Source of the DNA: PALSA-911 sp037442565
GTDB taxonomy: Bacteria > Pseudomonadota > Alphaproteobacteria > Acetobacterales > Acetobacteraceae
Length of the DNA stretch: 38,923 nt
Direction of reading: 5' to 3'
NCBI GenBank assembly: GCA_037442565.1
Contig: JBBIQA010000019.1
Location: forward strand, 1 to 38,923
The notes under the pieces are model-generated. The model did not search any database, was not told the origin of the DNA, and worked only from the letters and a program-made list of their open reading frames with translations. Of this stretch, positions 33,437-38,923 are shown piece after piece. Position 1 is the stretch's first letter. Each line of letters opens with the position of its first letter. The position numbers were made by a program, and so were the translations under genes.

Positions 33437-34057
33437 TCAGAACGGCCGGCGTTCGACGCGTTGGCCGAGGACGCTGCCGATGACCAGGCCGAGATCCTGC
33501 GCCAATTGGCCGTCATCGGTGCCGGTGCGGCGGCATTGCGCCGAGGCGACCCAGGAGATGCGCGAGGCCTGGGCCTCCGTCGCGTCGATGCGCAGGATGA
33601 GCAGCGGCGGCGATGGCGCCGGACGGGGAGCGGTCAGGCGCGTGTTCGGCATGGGCGGCATGCCGGTAGGGATACCGCCCGACAGGCCGGACATGTCGGA
33701 ATAGCTCGACTCGAAGCCACCGCCGCCCCCGGAGGAATCGCCACCGAGTTGCGAGGAGGTAACATGGAGCAGTACGTTCGGGTGGTCGCCGACCGTGACC
33801 CCGGCATTGCGCAGGCCGGCCATGAAGCGGTCGGCGAGTTGCTGGTTGGCGGGCGAGGCGTCGTGGATGTCGAGGCCGACGACAATGGGCTTGGGCAGCG
33901 GATGCAGCAGCGTAGCGGCCAGGGTGCCCTCGCAACTGGACATGGCGGCCGCGGGACCGGCCCAGGCCAGGACGGCGGCGATCGCCAGGGCGGCGGTAAG
34001 CCGCGATCCTGGGATCAGCGGGCGGCGGGGGCGGTTCGGTTTGTTGCGTCTGATCAT
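33437..34057 (-). CDS. Secreted protein of unknown function, coupled to antiporter
   Basis: I do not recognise the family. The 206-aa protein has a basic N-terminus and signal helix (RLTAALAIAAVLAWAGPAAA), so it should be periplasmic or surface exposed. The mature part has DIHDASPANQQLADRFMAGL, a Gly/Ser-rich low-complexity stretch (GGDSSGGGGGF) and a C-terminal strand-like part (LLILRIDATEAQASRISW). Two cysteines remain in the mature form (SSCEGT and SAQCRR). ATG 34057 lies 2 bp after the antiporter stop, so it is the second gene of that operon. The TTG two codons earlier is less likely. Confidence 0.7.
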   Translation of the reverse strand: MIRRNKPNRPRRPLIPGSRLTAALAIAAVLAWAGPAAAMSSCEGTLAATLLHPLPKPIVVGLDIHDASPANQQLADRFMAGLRNAGVTVGDHPNVLLHVTSSQLGGDSSGGGGGFESSYSDMSGLSGGIPTGMPPMPNTRLTAPRPAPSPPLLILRIDATEAQASRISWVASAQCRRTGTDDGQLAQDLGLVIGSVLGQRVERRPF

Positions 34058-34059
34058 GG

Positions 34060-35442
34060 TCAATGTGCCCCCCGGGACGGCGGTATTTCCGCGCAGTCAG
34101 GAACCGGAAGTGGATCCTGACCCGCGGATGTCTCTAGCACCGTTGCGGGGCCGCGGAAATCCGTGGCCGGGATAGGAGCTGGCACAGCCGGGGCTGGCAG
34201 GATGCGCAGGACGTGGACCATGACCCAGGGCATGGTCAGGCCCTGGACAACGATCGTGAAGACGACGAGGCCGTAGCAGACCGTGATCAGCGCATCGCGA
34301 TAGGGTGAAGGCGGCAGTGACAGGGCCAGGGCCACCGAGACGCCGCCACGCAGCCCGCCCCAGCCAAGGACACCGACGGCGCGCAGGCGACGGACGCCGG
34401 TCCGTGTCATGAAGGTCAGCGGCACCCCCACGCTGACCATGCGCACCAGCAGCGCCAGCGGAATCGCCGCCAGGGTGGCCAGCAGCAGCACGCGTTGGCG
34501 TTCGATAGCCAGCAACTCAAGGCCGATCATCAGGAACAGCAGGACGTTCAGCACCTCGTCCACCAAGGCCCAGAAGGTGACGATGGTGCTGGTGGAGAGT
34601 TTGCTTGTGGCGTATTCGCTCGCGTGGTTCCCGATCAGCAGGCCCGCGGTGACGACGGCGATCGGGCCGGAAGCGCCGGCGATCTGCGCGAGAGAGTAGG
34701 TGCAGCTGACCAGGGCCAGAGAAATGGTCACTTCCAGCGTGTAGTCGTGCACCAGGCGGATGGCGCGATAGGCGATCCAGCCGGTGACCAGGCCGATGGC
34801 CAGGCCGCCGAAGACGGCCCGAGTGACCTCGGCGAGGGCGTGTCCATTGCCGAAATGGAACGGGGTGCCTTCGGTGGTGCCGAGCGCGATCAGGAACATG
34901 ACGACGGCGACCCCGTCGTTGAACAGGCTTTCGCCGACGATCAGCATGCGCAGCTCCTCCGGCAGACCGACACGGCGGAGCAGCGCCAGGACCACCACGG
35001 CGTCGGTGGGCGCGACGATCGCGCCGAGCACGGCGCACCAGTTGAAGGGAACGTTGACGCCGAGCCAGGCAAAGACCTGGTGCATGCCGAGAGCCATCAA
35101 CACCGTGGCCAACATGACACTGGCGGTGGAGAGGGCGAAGATCGCCAGGCGCTGGCGCCTCAGGGCGCTGATGTCGACGTTCAGGCTGCCGGCGAAAAGC
35201 AGGAACGCCAGCGCGCCTTCCAATAGAACATGTGGCAGGTTGGCGGCTGCCAGGAGGTTTCTGGCCCATTGGGTAAGGTTGATGCTGGGGATCCAAGGGT
35301 CCGCCAGCATCAGCAAACTGGCCGCCAGCAGAGCAACAACCAGCACGCCGATCAGGTTGGGCAGCCTGAGCAGAAGGTGATTGAGCACCCCGAACAGCGC
35401 GGCCAGCAGCAGAAGGAATGGCGCAAGCGAGGAACTGGTCAA
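34060..35442 (-). CDS. CPA1 family sodium/proton antiporter
   Basis: This inner-membrane protein of about 460 aa exchanges monovalent cations for protons. It has some twelve hydrophobic segments and the CPA1 motifs VAPTDAVVVLALLRRVGLP and VGESLFNDGVAVVMF, plus WGGLRGGVSVALALSLP in the late part. It aligns best with NhaP/YjcE-like proteins. The C-terminal 40 residues are Pro-rich and probably cytoplasmic. No ATG is available; TTG 35442 with GGAT upstream gives a natural start (MTSSSLAPFLLLL), while TTG 35460 is six codons earlier. A signal-peptide protein follows at 2 bp, so the pair is co-transcribed. Confidence 0.9.
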   Translation of the reverse strand: MTSSSLAPFLLLLAALFGVLNHLLLRLPNLIGVLVVALLAASLLMLADPWIPSINLTQWARNLLAAANLPHVLLEGALAFLLFAGSLNVDISALRRQRLAIFALSTASVMLATVLMALGMHQVFAWLGVNVPFNWCAVLGAIVAPTDAVVVLALLRRVGLPEELRMLIVGESLFNDGVAVVMFLIALGTTEGTPFHFGNGHALAEVTRAVFGGLAIGLVTGWIAYRAIRLVHDYTLEVTISLALVSCTYSLAQIAGASGPIAVVTAGLLIGNHASEYATSKLSTSTIVTFWALVDEVLNVLLFLMIGLELLAIERQRVLLLATLAAIPLALLVRMVSVGVPLTFMTRTGVRRLRAVGVLGWGGLRGGVSVALALSLPPSPYRDALITVCYGLVVFTIVVQGLTMPWVMVHVLRILPAPAVPAPIPATDFRGPATVLETSAGQDPLPVPDCAEIPPSRGAH

Positions 35443-35613
35443 GCAGGGATCCGCTGGCAAGGGTGGGTTCGCGATTGTTCACCGTCCGGCACGGTGCGGC
35501 CTGGCGTCAAGGTCGCTGTCGATGGCTGGTCTCGGCATCTACCGCTGGCCGGACGATGGCCGGGCTGCGACTGCCAAAGACCTGCCGCCCGGACGAGACG
35601 CTTTTGACGGTAT

Positions 35614-35629
35614 TGTGACATTGCTCACA
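35614..35629. promoter_or_regulatory. CRP-like palindrome TGTGA-N6-TCACA
   Basis: TGTGACATTGCTCACA is a perfect match to the CRP consensus half-sites with the canonical 6-bp spacer. Its centre lies 77 bp before the start codon of the small gene at 35699 and upstream of the divergent antiporter. A CRP-family activator or repressor is the obvious reader; that family is common in alphaproteobacteria, but no such gene is in the window. Confidence 0.6.
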
Positions 35630-35698
35630 TCCAGGAACGGACGATCGGCTGTCTGCTGATGTTGCGGGAATTCAGTCGCAGACCCAGGAGATAAGTCG

Positions 35699-35926
35699 AT
35701 GAGCTATCTGCGTTCGATGGACGATTTTGTCGCCGGCGATGTCTGTATTGGCGTTCGCGATCTCGCGCAGAACTGGGGCGGGTCAACCGGCACCGACGGC
35801 TCCGACGCCCGCCCGGCTCAACGGCCGGCCCTGGTGGCTGGCTGGGCGCTGGACCCGGTGAGCGGACGTCCGGTTTGCGGCTGGAAGACCGTTCAGGGGC
35901 CGGCAAGGCGTGACGTCTTCCGCTAA
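35699..35926 (+). CDS. Small protein of unknown function
   Basis: The 75-aa protein does not resemble a family I know. It starts after CCCAGGAGATAAGTCG, an excellent ribosome site, and is read from ATG 35699. The N-terminal half is acidic (SMDDFVAGDVCIGVRDLAQ); the C-terminal half has a conserved-looking WALDPVSGRPVCGWK segment with a second cysteine. The two cysteines (VCIG and VCGW) could bind metal or form a disulfide, but there is no export signal. A CRP-like site lies upstream and the CobW gene follows after 164 bp. Confidence 0.6.
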   Translation: MSYLRSMDDFVAGDVCIGVRDLAQNWGGSTGTDGSDARPAQRPALVAGWALDPVSGRPVCGWKTVQGPARRDVFR

Positions 35927-36090
35927 ACAGCGGACAGATGCGCGGCATCGGCAAGTGCCCCTCGTCCCGTTTCGTGTCGTGCCATAATCAGCGAGGATGC
36001 GGCCGAGCCGGATGCTGCCGGCAGGTCGCAAGCCACGCGGTAAGGATGTGGATGCGTTTTTTTGCCACAGCCGCGGCCGCGGGTGTGATT

Positions 36091-37107
36091 ATGGAGTGTT
36101 TCGGCGTGATACCGGTTTCAATGGTGACGGGGTTTCTCGGCAGCGGCAAAACGACGCTGATCGCGCGGGTGCTGTGCGACCCTCGCTTCGCGCGGACGGC
36201 GGTGATCGTGAACGAGTTCGGGGAGATCGGGCTCGACCATGACTTGATGGTGGCGAGCGACGAGAGCTTCATCCAGCTGGCCAGCGGCTGCCTGTGCTGC
36301 CCGGTGCGGGGGGATCTGGCGAACACGCTGCTGGATCTGGCCGGACGGGTGGAGGCCGGGACGATGCCCGCGTTCGAACAGGTGCTGATCGAGACCTCGG
36401 GCCTGGCGGACCCTGTCCCGATCCTGCACGCACTGATGACGGATTTGACGGTGGCGGGACGGTTCTCGATCGACACCGTGCTGACCCTGGTGGACCGGGT
36501 GCATGGCGAGGCGGCGCTGGAGCGCCATCCGGAAGCCAGGCGGCAGGCGGCGCTGGCCGACCGGCTGCTACTGACAAAGGGCGATCTCGCAGGCGATTCC
36601 AATGGATTGCGGGAACGCCTGGAGGGGCTCAATCCGTCCGCCCCGGTGCTGGAGGCGGTTGCCGGCGCGATCGATCCCGCATTGCTGTTCCAGGGCGGGA
36701 GCGCTGCCGAGCGGCTGGCGCGGTTCGAGGGATTGCCCGGTGCGCGGGCGGGCTCGCCCTTCTTGCGCGCGTCGCACACCGCTGGGATCGAGACCTTCAC
36801 CCTGCTGCGGGAGCGGCCGGTACCGGCACTGGCCTTGACCCTGCTGCTGGCGGCGCTGACCGAGCATTGCGGGGCCAGGCTGCTGCGCGTGAAGGGGCTT
36901 GTCGGCGTGGCGGAGATGGCGGAGGGTCCGGCGCTGATCCACGGGGTGGGGCACGTGTTCGACCCGCCGGTGTGGCTGGAGCGATGGCCCTCGGCGGATC
37001 GGCGGACACGGCTGGTGTTCATCACCGAAGGGGTGCCGCGGCACTTTCCCTCCCGGCTGCTGGACGCCATCGAGGCGGAAGTGCTGGAAGAAATGGGGAA
37101 CAGTTGA
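36091..37107 (+). CDS. CobW/COG0523 family metal-chaperone GTPase
   Basis: The 338-aa G3E GTPase delivers or handles a metal ion, typically zinc, cobalt or iron. The Walker A loop GFLGSGKT is at 14-21, the conserved GCLCC metal motif at 66-70, Walker B with ETSG near 108-112, and the base-reading TKGD near 168. The CobW C-terminal domain carries HGVGHVFDPP. ATG 36091 starts the conserved core (MECFGVIPVSMVTGFLG); ATG 36052 with AAGG six bases upstream would add 13 residues. It overlaps the next gene by one base (TGATG). No His-rich loop is visible. The exact metal cannot be read. Confidence 0.92.
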   Translation: MECFGVIPVSMVTGFLGSGKTTLIARVLCDPRFARTAVIVNEFGEIGLDHDLMVASDESFIQLASGCLCCPVRGDLANTLLDLAGRVEAGTMPAFEQVLIETSGLADPVPILHALMTDLTVAGRFSIDTVLTLVDRVHGEAALERHPEARRQAALADRLLLTKGDLAGDSNGLRERLEGLNPSAPVLEAVAGAIDPALLFQGGSAAERLARFEGLPGARAGSPFLRASHTAGIETFTLLRERPVPALALTLLLAALTEHCGARLLRVKGLVGVAEMAEGPALIHGVGHVFDPPVWLERWPSADRRTRLVFITEGVPRHFPSRLLDAIEAEVLEEMGNS

Positions 37108-38084
37108 TGCTGCGGACGCGTTTGACCGGCTTTCTGGGTATCGCGCATCCGATCCTGAGCGCGCCGATGGCGCTGGCCGCCGGTGGGAAGCTGGCGGCCG
37201 CGGTATCGGCGGCGGGCGGGCTGGGGCTGATCGGCGGCGGCTATGGCGATCCGGACTGGGTGGAGCGGGAATTCGCCGCGGCCGGCAATGCCCGCGTCGG
37301 CTGCGGCTTCATCGGCTGGTCGATCGCCAACCGGCCGGAGGTGCTGGAGCGGGCGCTGGCCCATGCGCCGGCGGCGGTGATGACCTCGTTCGCCGATCCG
37401 GCGCTGGTGGCGGCGGCGGTGAAGCAGGCCGGCAGCGCGTTGATCTGCCAGGTGCAGACGATGGAGCATGCGCGCGCCGCGCTGGACGCGGGGGCGGATA
37501 TCGTGGTCGCGCAGGGAACCGAGGCCGGCGGCCATGGCGGCAGCCGCGCCAGCTTCACCCTGGTGCCGGAAGTGGCCGACCTGCTGGCCGCGCGCAGCCC
37601 GGACACGCTGCTGGTGGCGGCCGGCGGGGTGGCGGACGGGCGTGGCCTGGCGGCGGCGCTGATGCTGGGGGCGGACGGGGTGCTGGTGGGCTCGCGGTTC
37701 TGGGCAAGCACGGAGGCGGCGGTGCATCCCAACCACCACCGCGCCGCCATTGCGTCGAACGGCGACGGGACGATCCGCCAGCGGGCGACGGACATTGCCC
37801 GGCTGCTGTCCTGGCCGGCGGAATTCACCGGGCGTGTGCTGAAGAACGCCTTCACCGAGCGCTGGCATGGGCGGGAGGAGGCGTTGCGCGCCCAGGCGGA
37901 GGCGCTGAACCCGGCCTATATGGCCGGCGTCGCGGCCGGCGATCCGGAAAATGTCGGGGTGTGGGTGGGCGAGGCCACCGGCATGATCAACGCCATCCTG
38001 CCGGCCGAGGAGATCATTGCCGGTATGGTGGCACAGGCGGAACGACTGCTTGCGCGTCGTGGGCCGGGGTTTGTGACGCAGTAG
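37107..38084 (+). CDS. Nitronate monooxygenase-like flavoprotein
   Basis: The 325-aa TIM-barrel FMN protein belongs to the nitronate monooxygenase/2-nitropropane dioxygenase family. Landmarks are the N-terminal HPILSAPMALAAGGKLAAAV, VSAAGGLGLIGGGYGD, VAQGTEAGGHGG (the family motif), LVAAGGVADGRGLAAALMLG and ADGVLVGSRFWAS. Members oxidise propionate-3-nitronate or act as enoyl-ACP-like flavoenzymes; nothing here separates these. It begins at ATG 37107, sharing one base with the CobW stop, and GGGGAA lies close upstream. Partnering with a CobW GTPase is unusual. Confidence 0.9.
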   Translation: MLRTRLTGFLGIAHPILSAPMALAAGGKLAAAVSAAGGLGLIGGGYGDPDWVEREFAAAGNARVGCGFIGWSIANRPEVLERALAHAPAAVMTSFADPALVAAAVKQAGSALICQVQTMEHARAALDAGADIVVAQGTEAGGHGGSRASFTLVPEVADLLAARSPDTLLVAAGGVADGRGLAAALMLGADGVLVGSRFWASTEAAVHPNHHRAAIASNGDGTIRQRATDIARLLSWPAEFTGRVLKNAFTERWHGREEALRAQAEALNPAYMAGVAAGDPENVGVWVGEATGMINAILPAEEIIAGMVAQAERLLARRGPGFVTQ

Positions 38085-38097
38085 AGCCCCGGGGGCG

Positions 38098-38832
38098 CTA
38101 CTTCCTCACCAACATCCCGCGCACGCCGTGGAGGTCTTCCATGACCGCGTGGCACAGCGCGCGCACTTCCTCGTTCGGCGGCACGAGGTCCGGGACCATG
38201 ACGGTGATCATGCCGGCGGCGTGAGCGGCGCGGACGCCGTTGTGGGAATCTTCCACAGCCACGCAGCTTTCCGGCTTCACGTCGATGCCGAAGGCGGCCC
38301 TGAGAAAAATATCCGGGCGAGGCTTGGAGTGTTCGACGTCATCGCGGGTGACAACGACGGAAAAGCGGTCGCGCAGGCCGGCGCGGACCAGGTTTTCCTC
38401 GGTGTTGACCCGGGTGGAGGCGGTGGCGATGGCGGTTTTCAGGCCGAGGGCGGCGATGGTGTCGAGCAGTTCGGTGACGCCGGGTTTCATCGGGATGCCC
38501 TGCGCGAGCCGTTCGTCGCGCCGGGCGAGATAGGCGCGACGGTGGTCATCGTACGGGAAGTCCTCGCCGAGGCGCGCGCGCAGACCGGCCTGGAACTGCT
38601 CGCGCGTGCCGCCGACCAGGGTGTGCAGGAAATCATGCGGCAGGCTGTAGCCGAAGGGGGCGACGGTCTCGCAAAAGGTTTCGACATAGACGCGCTCGGT
38701 GTCCAGCACCGTGCCGTCCATATCCAGGATGACCGCGCCGACGACACGAGGACCAGCGGGGCGGGGCAGGCGAATGTGGATCATCGGCGCGGCGAGCGGC
38801 GCCGGCGTGGTCGCGTTGTCCCGTTCGGGCAT
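38098..38832 (-). CDS. HAD family hydrolase (beta-phosphoglucomutase/phosphatase-like)
   Basis: This HAD-superfamily protein of about 244 aa has the nucleophile motif DMDGT (37-41), a helical cap, motif II in AIATASTRVN, and the late acidic motif CVAVEDSHNGVRAAHAAG. It most likely removes phosphate from a sugar phosphate or similar small molecule. The N-terminus is uncertain: ATG 38832, ATG 38784 and ATG 38874 are all in frame and none has a good ribosome site; I chose 38832. It converges on the nitronate monooxygenase gene, 13 bp apart. Confidence 0.88.
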   Translation of the reverse strand: MPERDNATTPAPLAAPMIHIRLPRPAGPRVVGAVILDMDGTVLDTERVYVETFCETVAPFGYSLPHDFLHTLVGGTREQFQAGLRARLGEDFPYDDHRRAYLARRDERLAQGIPMKPGVTELLDTIAALGLKTAIATASTRVNTEENLVRAGLRDRFSVVVTRDDVEHSKPRPDIFLRAAFGIDVKPESCVAVEDSHNGVRAAHAAGMITVMVPDLVPPNEEVRALCHAVMEDLHGVRGMLVRK

Positions 38833-38899
38833 GATGGCTGCGCCGCCGGAGCGGCCCCTGGTTGAAGGACGCATCGTAGGCCGGTTCGCCGGGGGCGCA

Positions 38900-38923
38900 A
38901 ACCGGGGCCGCGAACCGGGGCCG
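38900..38923. repeat. Short GC-rich direct repeat at the right edge
   Basis: AACCGGGGCCG occurs at 38900-38910 and again at 38913-38923. The window ends inside it, so its full size is unknown. It lies in the region upstream of the HAD gene. Confidence 0.6.

Noticed and set aside
35604..35632. TTGACG with a 17-bp spacer as a -35/-10 promoter for the 75-aa gene
   Set aside because: The -10 position reads ACATCC, which does not resemble TATAAT; only the -35 half is convincing.
35927..36090. Cobalamin riboswitch or Zur box before the CobW gene
   Set aside because: The 164 bp is too short for a cobalamin riboswitch and I see no B12-box-like or Zur-like palindrome.
38085..38097. GCCCC-GGGGGC hairpin between the nitronate monooxygenase and HAD genes
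   Set aside because: Stem and loop overlap, with no T-run; likely just GC-rich spacer.

Overview
The window is about 39 kb of very GC-rich, densely coded bacterial chromosome. The gene set (DUF2336 protein, IalB-like secreted protein, succinylase-type dapD-dapE pair, several TRAP transporters, many luciferase-like flavin monooxygenases) and the base composition fit an alphaproteobacterium, most likely the Acetobacteraceae or a close relative. That placement is inferred from gene families, not from a marker gene. I see no rRNA, tRNA, CRISPR array, transposase, phage gene or replication origin.

Layout. (1) 0-9.2 kb, housekeeping and signalling: rlmN, an IalB-family secreted protein, a SAM methyltransferase with a C-terminal PqqD-like segment, a DUF2336 protein behind a PAS-GAF-GGDEF diguanylate cyclase, then a coupled operon dapD-dapE plus two paralogous membrane proteins. 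(2) 9.2-14.6 kb, minus strand: a D-2-hydroxyacid dehydrogenase, an M48/Ste24 membrane protease, a TRAP solute-binding protein and a fused DctQ-DctM permease. (3) 14.8-26.8 kb, an accessory catabolic region: an alpha/beta-barrel protein, enoyl-CoA hydratase, limonene-monooxygenase-like flavin enzyme, Baeyer-Villiger monooxygenase, AEC carrier, an NtaA/DszA-type flavin monooxygenase, a cysteine-free Rrf2 regulator with cysK, a second limonene-monooxygenase-like enzyme, a nitroreductase and an SDR. (4) 26.9-33.4 kb: a DUF4239 membrane protein, a palindromic repeat element, MaoC, a split TRAP transporter (DctP-DctQ-DctM) divergent from a FadR-type GntR regulator, a DUF2188-like protein and a second 2-hydroxyacid dehydrogenase. 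(5) 33.4-38.9 kb: a secreted protein with a CPA1 antiporter, a small protein behind a CRP-like palindrome, a coupled CobW GTPase and nitronate-monooxygenase-like enzyme, and a HAD phosphatase.

How the parts may work together. Region 3 has the enzyme types needed to open an alicyclic or terpenoid ring (flavin monooxygenase, Baeyer-Villiger enzyme, SDR, crotonase), and its flank looks built for scavenging sulfur from organosulfur compounds (NtaA/DszA-type enzyme, Rrf2 regulator, cysteine synthase). Both TRAP systems lie near a 2-hydroxyacid dehydrogenase, so both may import hydroxy or sugar acids; the second is probably controlled by GntR through a 14-bp-periodic operator array. Substrates cannot be read from the sequence.

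The least described items are the cis structures: two palindromic repeats that supply the end of a neighbouring gene (the rlmN tail and the MaoC stop codon), the 12-bp tandem repeats at both ends of dapE, the GntR operator array, and the perfect TGTGA-N6-TCACA palindrome.
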